Positions 46,076-55,742 of a stretch of 64,000 bases of DNA are shown here, one piece after another. Made by a program: the position numbers and the translations under genes. Numbering within the stretch: position 1 is the stretch's first letter; each line of letters begins with the position of its first letter. Source of the stretch: Adlercreutzia wanghongyangiae (GTDB taxonomy: Bacteria > Actinomycetota > Coriobacteriia > Coriobacteriales > Eggerthellaceae); assembly GCF_035989245.1 (NCBI RefSeq), contig NZ_JAYMFF010000004.1:6178-70177 (forward strand). Reading direction: 5' to 3'. The notes below the pieces were generated by a model that was not told the DNA's origin, did not search any database, and saw nothing but the letters and a program-made list of their open reading frames with translations.

Positions 46076-46834
46076 CTAACGAGGCTCCTCAAGAACCTGT
46101 TCGCCAAAAGTGCACTGAGTAAAGACATATTCGCTCGTCCCCTCGTCATTGCTGAGCAAAATTTGGCAAGCGGTAATTATCTCAAGCGCATCCTGCTCAT
46201 ATTGCGACAGGTTTTCATCAAGGTCGATTCCCTCATAGGTCGTACCCGAACTCACTAATATATTGACGGTGAAACAAGGATTTCTTTCTCCCTGATCAAA
46301 AGGAAGAGAACTCGCAGCCTCGGCACCGTCGAGAGGCGACAGTGCAGAAATCGGCAGCGGTTCGTCGCCTTTGGTCAAAGATAGCTCATAAGAACTAGAC
46401 GCATCATCATCTGGTATCTGCAGACTTACGAGAATCTCGACTCGGACGCCCTCATCTGCGGGCGCAATCTGACCCAAGGAGAGAAACGCCCACGCTCTTG
46501 AAGATTCGCCGTCTTCCACAACGCGAGAGGAAACCGCATCCTGAAGAGTCGCAGGCTGAGGCGCCCCGGATATATCGAAGCCAGACGGCACGGAGAGCAG
46601 GGACAGCCCTAAAAACACCCCTATTGCTAAAAGAACCGCAGCCGCCGCTATGGGCTGGAAGCTTATTCTCCTGCAAAAGGAATCCTCTCTTTTCGAGGAG
46701 GCTTTCGCCATCGAAAGCTTGGAATCCGATCCAGAAAACATGTTTCGTCGCCTTACCTCACGCAATACCCGGTCATTAAGATCGACGGGCATCTCGATCC
46801 GCTCAACGGCCTTTCTGTAGTCGTCAAAATCCAT
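46076..46834 (-). CDS. Membrane anti-sigma-like protein, partner of the ECF sigma factor
   Basis: 252 residues. An N-terminal cytoplasmic domain of about 60 residues (MDFDDYRKAVERIEMPVDL) precedes one membrane segment (ISFQPIAAAAVLLAIGVFLG) and an outer domain that is not recognised (acidic, with one CxxxxxxC-like late cysteine pair). The ATG at 46834 overlaps the sigma gene by 11 bases and has a GGAGGGG site. A sigma gene immediately followed by a single-pass membrane protein is the standard sigma/anti-sigma layout. Lower GC than the core genes. Confidence 0.75.
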   Translation of the reverse strand: MDFDDYRKAVERIEMPVDLNDRVLREVRRRNMFSGSDSKLSMAKASSKREDSFCRRISFQPIAAAAVLLAIGVFLGLSLLSVPSGFDISGAPQPATLQDAVSSRVVEDGESSRAWAFLSLGQIAPADEGVRVEILVSLQIPDDDASSSYELSLTKGDEPLPISALSPLDGAEAASSLPFDQGERNPCFTVNILVSSGTTYEGIDLDENLSQYEQDALEIITACQILLSNDEGTSEYVFTQCTFGEQVLEEPR

Positions 46835-47354
46835 AGCCGCCCCCCTCCATGGCTCGGCGTAGAGCAATGCGCGCTCGGAGAAGACGAGTCCGCACCGTCG
46901 ACGCCCGGCTTTGGGTAATCCTCGCAATATCATTGGCAGAGTAGCCTTCGACATACTTGAGGTAAATGCACTCCCTTTGAGCGCGAGGGAGATCGCTTAC
47001 GTATTCCCAAACACAGTGATCGGCGTCAAGCCCCGAACAGCCCTCATCACTCGCAGAAAGATGCCTGAATATCGGCGACGCATCAACATCAACCAAGACC
47101 TCACGCAGCGTAGACGATTTTCGAAAAAACTGCTTGACTTTATTCGAGGCAACCCGGAAAAGCCAGAATCGCACATGATCATCATCGACAAATTCGGTTT
47201 TGGTCTTAAGCAAAGCGAGGAAAACATCCTGATAGATATCCTCCGCCCACCGCTGGTCGATAAGCTGGCTGCAAAGATAGCGATAAAGAGGCGTTCCCAA
47301 TTCCTCCAAAATCCGTCTAAACCATGCCTCGTCTTTGATGACAAACTTTTCCAC
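46824..47354 (-). CDS. ECF-type RNA polymerase sigma factor
   Basis: 176 residues. Sigma region 2 (RYLCSQLIDQRWAEDIYQDVFLALLK, VRFWLFRVASNKVKQFFRK) and region 4 (LPRAQRECIYLKYVEGYSANDIARI, STVRTRLLRAR) are present with no region 1.1 or 3. The start is GTG with a poor ribosome site. It is divergent from the secreted protease at 47485, so the 130-base spacer probably carries its own target promoter. GC is lower than in the neighbouring core genes. Confidence 0.9.
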   Translation of the reverse strand: MEKFVIKDEAWFRRILEELGTPLYRYLCSQLIDQRWAEDIYQDVFLALLKTKTEFVDDDHVRFWLFRVASNKVKQFFRKSSTLREVLVDVDASPIFRHLSASDEGCSGLDADHCVWEYVSDLPRAQRECIYLKYVEGYSANDIARITQSRASTVRTRLLRARIALRRAMEGGGYGF

Positions 47355-47484
47355 CCGCGCACTCGTTCAAAAAGATGATAAATGATGAAACATTTTACCA
47401 ACCTAAAGCGATTTATGAAATGAGGGACGAGTGTTTCACTCTCTCCGCAGCTGACAACAATTTAAGCAGAGAGGAGCGACTACC

Positions 47485-48990
47485 ATGAATTTACACCCGA
47501 GGAGCCTACCCAGATACCTCTTAGGAATATACCTCGCGATACTCATCGCCGCGCTCGCATCATCACCTCAACCCGGATGGGCACAAGAAAACAATTCGCA
47601 GGAGGAACAAGACCATTTATACGCTCTTGTAGAAATGTTTGCTGACTATTCCCCCGATATTGATGTCGCTGACATAACGCTGAGTCAGCCAAAGCCCGTA
47701 TACGATCTCAACCAAGAAGACATTTTAACTACAGACCACCGAAGCTGGAAGGTTCTCAGCAAAGGGCAAATCGTTGCTCTGATCTTTTCCGTAGATTCCG
47801 ACGAAGGTTCTACCTATACACTTTCGACTGATGTAAGTTCTGCGATAGCAAAATCGGATTTGTCGGAATCTGAGGATCTCATATTTGCCGAGATGGATAA
47901 CGTCTTATATTGCCTAGACAATCATTACGGCAACGCAAAAGCCGTCATGCAAAATGATGAAGGGAAGACCCAGCTCGAAGTTGTCGCTGTCGAAGACCTT
48001 CCTATGCAAAAAATATGCCAAGCGAGCAATGTGACCTATGAGGTGAATTCGCCATTGCCGCGAAGCATCACCGTCACCTCCAGCAAAACCCTCGGCGTCC
48101 CACATGTGATGCAGGGCGGAGACCCCATATGCTGGGCGGCCAGCGTTTGCCAAGCGGGAAGGTACCTTACCCACAACACCACCCATACTCCCAGAAGCCT
48201 TGCCATGGCTATAAAAGGCGCATATGTCGCGGGAACGGCCAGCGACGCACAGAATGGATTTGCACGATACACATATCCTAACTCATCTACAAGAATCGGC
48301 ACGTGCTCCATCAATGGGCCACTCACTGATGCGCAAGTCAGAACATGGATCAACTCGGGAATCCCAGTTTATGCAAGGACCCTTTCCAACAAAGCAGGAG
48401 GCCATGCGGTAATCATAGATGGTTACAAAACATATAGCTCTGGCGCCATGGCCTTGCGCGTTGTGAATCCTGGAATTGGAGGTACGGGCATCATATATGC
48501 GACAAAAACCTCCGGATATTATCAGTTCTACTACAACTCCAGCGAGGGAAACACCTTTGCGTGGAAAACAGGCACTCTAGTATTGAACGGTTGGCAGAAA
48601 CCTTACGGGGGATCGACGTGGAGTTATCTTAACACCAACGGCTCCACAGCCAAGGGATGGCTGAGCGTCACCGGAACCTGGTACTACTTCAATTCGGCAG
48701 GAACCATGCAAACAGGTTGGGTAAAAGTTTCCGGCAAGTGGTATTACCTCGAGAGTAACGGAGCAATGGCGACAGGATGGAAGAATATTTCCGGAAAATG
48801 GTATTCTCTCGATTCGTCAGGAGCAATGAGAACAGGCTGGTATAAAGAAGGTTCCTACTGGTACTACCTTCGAACAGGAAATAACGTGCCCAGTGGAGGT
48901 CCAGAAGGCTCTATGCTTGCCAACGGAAATTGGAGCATTAGCGGAAAAATCTATCGATTCGATTCCAGTGGCCATTGCCTCAACCCTTAA
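47485..48990 (+). CDS. Secreted papain-like cysteine protease with cell-wall-binding repeats
   Basis: 501 residues. Signal peptide (1-33), a propeptide-like segment (34 to about 200), a papain-like domain with C216 (DPICWAAS), H307 (GGHAVIIDGY) and N328 (VVNPG), and from about 370 five to six choline-binding-type repeats (GW...G.WYYF...G.M.TGW). The domain order resembles staphopain/C39-like secreted proteases fused to a wall-binding tail. The ATG has an AGAGGAG site. Low GC and repeat type suggest acquisition from a Firmicute-like donor. Divergent from the ECF sigma gene and followed by a lipoprotein. Confidence 0.85.
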   Translation: MNLHPRSLPRYLLGIYLAILIAALASSPQPGWAQENNSQEEQDHLYALVEMFADYSPDIDVADITLSQPKPVYDLNQEDILTTDHRSWKVLSKGQIVALIFSVDSDEGSTYTLSTDVSSAIAKSDLSESEDLIFAEMDNVLYCLDNHYGNAKAVMQNDEGKTQLEVVAVEDLPMQKICQASNVTYEVNSPLPRSITVTSSKTLGVPHVMQGGDPICWAASVCQAGRYLTHNTTHTPRSLAMAIKGAYVAGTASDAQNGFARYTYPNSSTRIGTCSINGPLTDAQVRTWINSGIPVYARTLSNKAGGHAVIIDGYKTYSSGAMALRVVNPGIGGTGIIYATKTSGYYQFYYNSSEGNTFAWKTGTLVLNGWQKPYGGSTWSYLNTNGSTAKGWLSVTGTWYYFNSAGTMQTGWVKVSGKWYYLESNGAMATGWKNISGKWYSLDSSGAMRTGWYKEGSYWYYLRTGNNVPSGGPEGSMLANGNWSISGKIYRFDSSGHCLNP

Positions 48991-49031
48991 GACCCAAATT
49001 GAAGTCACATCTGGTCGTTAAAGGACTTAGA

Positions 49032-49697
49032 ATGAATTTCCCACAAACGTTTTCGGTCCATCACTTCCCAGAAAAAACAGTAGGCAAGAATGCGCGCATA
49101 CCCCTGTTTGTATTTGCCGCGCTCGCACTCCTCTTGGTTCTTTCGGGGTGCAGTCCGCGCAGTGTGCAGGAAGCCAATGAAGAATCACTAAAGCAGCGAG
49201 TTGTCAACTGCTCGATAGCTACGATACAGCGATACGAGCAGCACAATGAGCAAGACGCCAGACCAGCTGGAGAGTACTGGATCGCCAGCCCTGTCCCCCG
49301 CTACTACCTTTTCAACGAAGAGCTCGGCGTAATAGCCGCCAAACTGTATCCTCTCATGAAAGGCGACACCCTTCTCGCGTTGCAGTACGTGCCAGACGAC
49401 GGCGCGCCAGGACTCGATGGGAACTATCCTATTGTGGTTACGGACAACCTGGCCTGCTACGAGAGCCTCATTAACGAGGAAGTCTCTTTTGCGGAAATAG
49501 AGGTGGACTCCGACCTATGCTGGCTCGTCACAAACGGTGGAGAGATCGTCCCCGTCGAGAATCAGGAATACGACGAAGACGAAGGCGCCCCTTCCCACTC
49601 AGAACACGAAACTACTGAGGAGGAGCTCGTCCCGTTCCTAGCTTCCATAGATTACTCAACTCCGGGCAAATGGATCGACATTAACCTTAATCGTTAG
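49032..49697 (+). CDS. Lipoprotein linked to the secreted protease
   Basis: 221 residues. A hydrophobic segment ends in a lipobox (LVLSGC). The outer domain has no recognised fold and ends in an acidic stretch with Glu/Asp/His. The ATG at 49032 has AAAGGA six bases upstream. It starts 41 bases after the protease stop, so the two are likely co-transcribed; it might be an inhibitor, chaperone or substrate-binding partner of the protease, but nothing in the sequence proves this. Confidence 0.7.
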   Translation: MNFPQTFSVHHFPEKTVGKNARIPLFVFAALALLLVLSGCSPRSVQEANEESLKQRVVNCSIATIQRYEQHNEQDARPAGEYWIASPVPRYYLFNEELGVIAAKLYPLMKGDTLLALQYVPDDGAPGLDGNYPIVVTDNLACYESLINEEVSFAEIEVDSDLCWLVTNGGEIVPVENQEYDEDEGAPSHSEHETTEEELVPFLASIDYSTPGKWIDINLNR

Positions 49698-49711
49698 ACA
49701 TACCGTCTTAT

Positions 49712-49740
49712 AAGAAAGGCGGCTCGCGTGGCGGGCCGCC
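49712..49740 (-). terminator. Terminator of ahcY
   Basis: On the minus strand GGCGGC pairs with GCCGCC and is followed by TTTCTTATAA, 28 bases beyond the ahcY stop. Confidence 0.7.
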
Positions 49741-49767
49741 CTGGGGAATACAGCTGAATTCAGGCTT

Positions 49768-51024
<1,257 letters not shown>

Positions 51025-51146
51025 GGAAGGCTTCCTTTCCTCGCGGAATCGTACGGCTTATGGGGCACAGGGTACCACAGGCCGCAGCCCCTTCCCCGCC
51101 CGCGCCCGGCCGCTGCTCCCAAAAACCATCCGACGGGACGCCGCCG

Positions 51147-51677
51147 TCAGTCCTCCTCCTGCTCGCGGGGAATCGACTTCGTCTGGCCACAGACGACCTT
51201 CACGCCCACGGGAAGCTGGTCGGCGGCAAGGCCGCTCTCGGCGACCTCTTCCTCGCCCACCACCGTGTCGTAGGGCCAATCGATGATGCCGCCGAAGTCG
51301 TAGACCTGCTCGTAGCCCAGGGCCGCCAGCTTGCGCGCGGCCTCGGCGGAGCGCACGCCGCTGCGGCAGTAGACGAGCACGGGAGCCGTCTTGTCGGGCG
51401 CGACTTCGGCCGCCGACTGCCCGTCGATAGCATCAAGCGTCAGAAGCCGCGCGTTCACAATGTGCCCGGTGGCATATTCCTCCAGCGTGCGCACATCGAA
51501 CACCACCGTCTCGTTGGAGACCATCATGTCGCGGGCCTCGCTCGCCTTGATTTTCTCGATCACCCCAGCACCTTCCTCGAAAGCATCGTCGGACTTCGGC
51601 GTCATGATAGCGCCGACGGCGACGACTGCCGCAAGCAGAAAGGCGGCGGCGGCAAATTTCCGCGCGTTGGCAGCCAC
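51147..51677 (-). CDS. Membrane-anchored rhodanese-domain protein
   Basis: 176 residues from a GTG at 51677. An uncleaved-looking N-terminal membrane segment (FAAAAFLLAAVVAVGAIM) is followed by a rhodanese domain with the active-site loop Y-C-R-S-G-V-R. Rhodaneses carry sulfane sulfur as a cysteine persulfide. It starts 8 bases after xdhC and so belongs to that operon. A longer frame overlaps xdhC and is unlikely. The location outside the membrane is notable because cofactor sulfuration is normally cytoplasmic; it may act on a different substrate. Confidence 0.78.
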   Translation of the reverse strand: MAANARKFAAAAFLLAAVVAVGAIMTPKSDDAFEEGAGVIEKIKASEARDMMVSNETVVFDVRTLEEYATGHIVNARLLTLDAIDGQSAAEVAPDKTAPVLVYCRSGVRSAEAARKLAALGYEQVYDFGGIIDWPYDTVVGEEEVAESGLAADQLPVGVKVVCGQTKSIPREQEED

Positions 51678-51685
51678 AACACAGC

Positions 51686-52948
51686 CTATCGCGAGGCCTT
51701 GGCGGCCGCATCGGCCTCGGCCTTGCGGGCAGACTCCGCCATGGTGGTCAGCGCATAGGGGCTGCCGTGGCGCACGGCGGTGATCTCGGCCATAACCGAC
51801 AGGGCGATCTCGGCCGGCTCGCGGCCGCGCAGGTCGAGGCCGATGGGACCGAAGATGCGGTCGATCTCCTCGTCGGTGTGCCCCGCCTCCACCAACGCCC
51901 GGTAGCGCGAAAGCTGCGTGGTGATGCGGCCGAGGGAGCCGATGTAGAAGGCCGGCGACTTCAAGGCGACCGACAAGGCGGGCACATCGATTTTCGGGTC
52001 GTGGGTTAAGGCGCACACCGCCGTGGAGAACGTGAGCGGAATGCTCTTGAAAGCCTCCTGGGGCCACGCGTGCACAAGCTCGTCAACGCCCGGGAAGCGC
52101 TCGCCGGTGGCGAACACGCGGCGCGGGTCGATGACGACGGTACGGAACCCCAGCACATGGGCGATCTCGCACAGGCGCATGGCGATGTGCACGCCGCCGA
52201 TGCAGATAAGCTGGGGCTTCGAGGACACGCGGGCGAAAAACCAATCCACCGGCCCCTCGATAACATGGCCCGCAGACTCGGTCAGGGGCCGATCCCAGGC
52301 AGCGGCGGCAACACGGGCGATGCGCTCCCCCGCACCTGCGCCCCGAACCGCCTCAACGGGCACAACGGCGCACACCGCATCGTCGGCAGTCGCCTCGATA
52401 ACCGCGAGGCGTTCCCGGCAGTCGGACGCAAGGGTCTCAAGCGCCGCCCGGGCCGTCGCCTCATCAGCCACGATAAGGGTCGTGCCGATAAGGGATGCCT
52501 CGCCTTCGGGGGCATCCGCACTGGGGAGGGGCTCGATGCGGATGTCCCCGGAGACCGGTTCCGCCGCCTCCACGGCGGTCAGGCGCAGATAGGCGCCATC
52601 GGCGGCGAGCAGCGCGTCTTCCATGGCGAAGAGCACCTCATCGAGGGCGTTCACGAAGACCTCGATGTTGCCGCCGCAAGACAGGCCCACTTCCTGGGCC
52701 CGTCGCGTGGAGGCGTGGAACTTCTCAAGGGAGGAGAGCCGCCCGGTCGCGCACTCCATGGCCACCTGGGCCACGGCGCCCTCGATGCAGCCGCCGGAAA
52801 CCGAACCGGAAAGCCTGCCGTCGGCCGACACCGCCATCACCGACCCCGGCACGCGGGGCGAAGACCCCCACGTCTTGGTCACCTGGGCCAGGGCCACGCA
52901 CTGCCCCTCGGCAAACCACCGGCGCACATCGTCACGAACCTCGCGCAT
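51686..52948 (-). CDS. xdhC: XdhC/CoxI-family molybdenum cofactor maturation protein
   Basis: 420 residues. The N-terminal XdhC/CoxI domain (ALAQVTKTWGSSPRVPGSVMAV, SGSVSGGCIEGAV, GLSCGGNIEVFV) and the C-terminal Rossmann domain (QLICIGGVHIAMRLCEIAHVLGF, ALTHDPKIDVPAL, YIGSLGR) are complete. XdhC proteins bind and load the sulfurated molybdenum cofactor into xanthine-dehydrogenase-family enzymes. The ATG at 52948 has GGAGGAGAGG. Located 207 bases after the diheme cytochrome gene, with palindromic repeats between. Confidence 0.92.
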   Translation of the reverse strand: MREVRDDVRRWFAEGQCVALAQVTKTWGSSPRVPGSVMAVSADGRLSGSVSGGCIEGAVAQVAMECATGRLSSLEKFHASTRRAQEVGLSCGGNIEVFVNALDEVLFAMEDALLAADGAYLRLTAVEAAEPVSGDIRIEPLPSADAPEGEASLIGTTLIVADEATARAALETLASDCRERLAVIEATADDAVCAVVPVEAVRGAGAGERIARVAAAAWDRPLTESAGHVIEGPVDWFFARVSSKPQLICIGGVHIAMRLCEIAHVLGFRTVVIDPRRVFATGERFPGVDELVHAWPQEAFKSIPLTFSTAVCALTHDPKIDVPALSVALKSPAFYIGSLGRITTQLSRYRALVEAGHTDEEIDRIFGPIGLDLRGREPAEIALSVMAEITAVRHGSPYALTTMAESARKAEADAAAKASR

Positions 52949-52995
52949 GTTCCTCTCCTCCTGATAAATATCAATCAACAACCTCGCTGGTTCGC

Positions 52996-53118
52996 CCAAG
53001 GAAGTCAGCGAGGGGCCGACAGGTGCCTGGAATCGCCCCGCCTTTGGGTCAAGTGACCCTCGATCACGCCGAGCCCGAAACAAGGGGCAAGGCCAGGCGC
53101 CTGTCGGAACCGCAGCGT
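52996..53118. repeat. Palindromic intergenic repeat, copy 2 (with insertion)
   Basis: The left half 52996-53029 and the right half 53099-53118 match the two halves of the element at 35211-35285. About 70 bases lie between the halves here, including its own stem (AGGGGCAAGGC). It separates the enzyme genes from xdhC and could cut expression of the latter. Confidence 0.55.
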
Positions 53119-53155
53119 CGATGCATTCGCCGTTGCGTCAGCAGCGACGGCATCA

Positions 53156-53650
53156 TTACATATCGTGGCAGGTCAGGCATTCCCCGTCGGTCAAGTTCTG
53201 ATCGACGTGGCTCGCGGGCATCTGGATTCCCACACCCGATCCGTCGGGCGTGTGGCACGTCGTGCAGGCTGTGCCCTTGGTGTCGCCGTGCACCACTTCG
53301 GGAATATCGCAGGCGATGCCGTAGACCGGCACGTACTCCCCCGCGCTGTAGTCGGTGATGCCCTCGAGCGGCTCGAGGTTGGTCGACTGCACGGCGCCCA
53401 CGGCGCCGCCTGCGATGCGCTCCTGCTGGAGCTGCTCCTCCTCGGAGCCCTCGATGGCCTTGCCGCTCGCGGCCGCGGCATCGACGCTCGGGTCATAGGG
53501 CGTGTACTCGCCGCGCACCACCATATCATTGGAAGCCAGGCCATCGCTGGGGGCGACCTCTTGAGTCTCGGGCGCACAGCCCGCAAGGCCTAAAGTCAGC
53601 GCCGAGGCGCACAGTATCGCCGCGAGGCCCTTCCTTTTCATTCCCTTCAT
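53156..53650 (-). CDS. Diheme c-type cytochrome lipoprotein (NapB-like)
   Basis: 164 residues. A lipoprotein signal (LAGC25) is followed by a linker of about 90 residues and two heme motifs, C129-T-T-C-H133 and C158-L-T-C-H162. H121 and H148 are plausible distal ligands. The layout and spacing near the C-terminus resemble NapB. It would sit on the outer membrane face and take or give electrons to the exported molybdoenzyme. Last gene of the structural operon, 18 bases after the unknown protein. The ATG has an AAGGAG site. Confidence 0.85.
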   Translation of the reverse strand: MKGMKRKGLAAILCASALTLGLAGCAPETQEVAPSDGLASNDMVVRGEYTPYDPSVDAAAASGKAIEGSEEEQLQQERIAGGAVGAVQSTNLEPLEGITDYSAGEYVPVYGIACDIPEVVHGDTKGTACTTCHTPDGSGVGIQMPASHVDQNLTDGECLTCHDM

Positions 53651-53668
53651 GTCTTATCTCCTTTTCAA

Positions 53669-54760
53669 CTAGTGAGAAATGGGGTTGAAAGCAACGTTGC
53701 GAATCGGTTCGGATTGAAGTTCGCGAGCTATCACGTCAAGCGCTTCCTCGTCGAGTTCCACCTGGTGGCAGCAAACTGCGGGGGCCGCAGGGTCATCGGC
53801 CATCTCAGGAGGAAAGCCCTTGGCCGCTCCGTAGGTGACGACTTGCAGCGGACGCTTGATGCGCAGCTTCTGGGCCCGCTGAATGAAGGCGCCCAAATAG
53901 GAGCGATTCTCCATTTCGCGGGGAGCCAGAACGCTCACGGCCAAATCGCAGTGCACCTGGTGCTTTTCCTTGCGATCGACCACAGGCACCACCGCCCTCT
54001 CGTCGGCAAGACGGTAGAGCAAAAGCACGCGGTGGCTCAAAAGCTCGTAGGTATTCCCTCCGGCCGAGGTATCCCGCGCCAGCGGAGCTATAGCATCGTA
54101 GTAGTCGATCTCCCGCGCGCACTCCATCTTCAGCGCGTAAGTTTCGCCCTCGTGCGTGCGAAACATCGCCTCGGGCACGCGAAGCTCGCGCGAAGGCACC
54201 TGCCACCCGGCACGCACCTCGTCGGTCTCGACCGCCACAAGCGAATCGGGGCCCCCGGCAGCAACGGCCCAGAAACGCACCGGTGCAAGGGCGCTCGCCA
54301 CGCCCAGGTAGACCCAGGCCTCGTAGGCCGCGCGAAGGAGCACCTCGAAGGGAGCCCGCGCTACCTCGCGCGCTGCGCCGTCCACCTCGGCCAAAGGAAC
54401 CAGGCCGCTTGCCGCATCCAGCACGAGGGCCTGCAGAGGCCGCGCGGCGGCTGCGCGCGGATCGGCGACGAATTGCTCGAGGCGCGGGGCCAACGCGTAG
54501 CGGGAAAGGCCCGCAGCTCGGCAAAGGTCGTCTCTCACCGCGGCAAGCCGGCCGGCCAGCACCTCGGCCTCGGACAAGCCGTCAGCCAAGACCTCCTCGG
54601 CAAGCAGCCCCTGCACCTGTTCGACCCGCCGGTAAAACTCCTCGCGCAGGGGCTTTCGCACCGAAACCCTGCCGGGTGCGAGGTCGATGTCCTCTTGGGA
54701 AGCCGCCCACTGGCGTAGCGCCCCCAGAGCGCTCCCCCACGTCGTTGTGCTCCTGGCCAT
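53669..54760 (-). CDS. Unknown protein in the molybdoenzyme operon
   Basis: 363 residues. Ala/Leu/Arg-rich helices form the first half; the second half has mixed strands and a mildly conserved-looking block (RKEKHQVHCDLAVSVLAPREMENRSYLGAFIQRAQ). No signal peptide, membrane segment or cofactor motif. The ATG at 54760 has GGAGG at 8 bases; an upstream ATG at 54775 has none. Because it lies between an exported enzyme's FAD subunit and its cytochrome, a cytoplasmic assembly or Tat-proofreading role (like TorD for DMSO-reductase enzymes) is a reasonable guess, not a recognition. Confidence 0.7.
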   Translation of the reverse strand: MARSTTTWGSALGALRQWAASQEDIDLAPGRVSVRKPLREEFYRRVEQVQGLLAEEVLADGLSEAEVLAGRLAAVRDDLCRAAGLSRYALAPRLEQFVADPRAAAARPLQALVLDAASGLVPLAEVDGAAREVARAPFEVLLRAAYEAWVYLGVASALAPVRFWAVAAGGPDSLVAVETDEVRAGWQVPSRELRVPEAMFRTHEGETYALKMECAREIDYYDAIAPLARDTSAGGNTYELLSHRVLLLYRLADERAVVPVVDRKEKHQVHCDLAVSVLAPREMENRSYLGAFIQRAQKLRIKRPLQVVTYGAAKGFPPEMADDPAAPAVCCHQVELDEEALDVIARELQSEPIRNVAFNPISH

Positions 54761-54787
54761 AGCCGTCTCCTCCATCCGAGCGTCAGA

Positions 54788-55726
54788 TTAGGCGATCTCG
54801 GTCAGCGTGCGCTTCACGAGCGTCCGCGCGATGTCCACCTTGTAGGCGTTCTTGCCGAGCGGCTTGGCCACCGACACGGCCGCCTCGCCGGCCTTCGCGG
54901 CGGACTGCTCGTTCACGCCGCTGGAAACCTCGGCCTCCGCCTCCTTGGAGCGCCAGGGCGCCGGGTACACGCCACCGAGCACCACGCGGGTAGCCCCGTC
55001 GGCGCCCTGGGCCACGGCGCAATTCACCACAGGGAAGTCGATGGACTTGCGCAGGGCGAACTTCTGGAAGGCGCTCTTGGCCGTCTTGGGCACGCGGAAC
55101 TCCTTCACCACCTCGCCGTCCTCCAGCACGTTGGAGCGGTGGCCGCGGGCACCGAAGAACTCCTCGGCGGGAACCTCGCGCTTGGTGGTGACCACCGTGG
55201 CCCCCAATGCCACGAGCGCCGGAGCGGTGTCGTGGGACGAGGAGGCGAAGCAGCCGCCGTCATCGCCGAAGATGGAGTGGTAGCGGTTGTCGCCGATGCG
55301 GGCCGGACAGGTCTTGCCGCCCTTGCGCCGGCAGTGAAAGCGATCGTCGGGCACGCGGAAATACCAGCAGCGGTGCATCTGGCAGACATTGCCTCCGAGC
55401 GTGCCCATGTGGCGGATGGTGGGCGATGCCACGCGCGAGGCCGCCTGGGCCAGGGCTGCGGCATGCTCCTTCACCACATCGCTCTCGGCCACATCCGAAA
55501 GCCTCGCCAGTGCGCCGATGCGCAGCTCGTCGCCGGCATCCTCGATGCCGTCCATGCCCTCAATGGTCTTCAAGTCGATAACCGTCTCGGGATACTCGGG
55601 GAAGATCTCGTCCTTGAGCGTTCCCAGAAGGTCGGTGCCCCCGGCCATGACCCAGGCGGTGCCGTTCGCTGCCTCGCTGGCGGCCTGGTCGACCGAGGAG
55701 GCCTGCATGTGCTTGAAGTGCTTCAT
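54788..55726 (-). CDS. FAD subunit of molybdenum hydroxylase, with extra Fe-S insert
   Basis: 312 residues. The FAD-binding motifs AGGTDLLG (about 28-35) and TLGGNVCQ (about 109-116) are those of the CoxM/XdhB/HcrB family. Between them and the C-terminal domain lies a four-cysteine loop, C115-x4-C120-x11-C132-x7-C140, with context RCWYFR, CRRKGGKTCPA and RYHSIFG. This matches the loop that binds a [4Fe-4S] cluster in the beta subunit of 4-hydroxybenzoyl-CoA reductase. No signal peptide, so it must be carried out by the Tat partner if the complex is exported. Second-last cofactor subunit of the operon. Confidence 0.9.
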   Translation of the reverse strand: MKHFKHMQASSVDQAASEAANGTAWVMAGGTDLLGTLKDEIFPEYPETVIDLKTIEGMDGIEDAGDELRIGALARLSDVAESDVVKEHAAALAQAASRVASPTIRHMGTLGGNVCQMHRCWYFRVPDDRFHCRRKGGKTCPARIGDNRYHSIFGDDGGCFASSSHDTAPALVALGATVVTTKREVPAEEFFGARGHRSNVLEDGEVVKEFRVPKTAKSAFQKFALRKSIDFPVVNCAVAQGADGATRVVLGGVYPAPWRSKEAEAEVSSGVNEQSAAKAGEAAVSVAKPLGKNAYKVDIARTLVKRTLTEIA

Positions 55727-55742
55727 CGTTTCTCCTCCTTCT

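Noticed and set aside
51147..51677. Assignment of the rhodanese as the sulfurating enzyme of the molybdenum cofactor
   Set aside because: Its anchor places the domain outside the cytoplasm, whereas sulfuration by desulfurase and XdhC is cytoplasmic; I kept only the family call.
51678..52067. Longer start for the rhodanese protein
   Set aside because: It overlaps xdhC almost entirely in another frame; GTG 51677 directly precedes the hydrophobic anchor.
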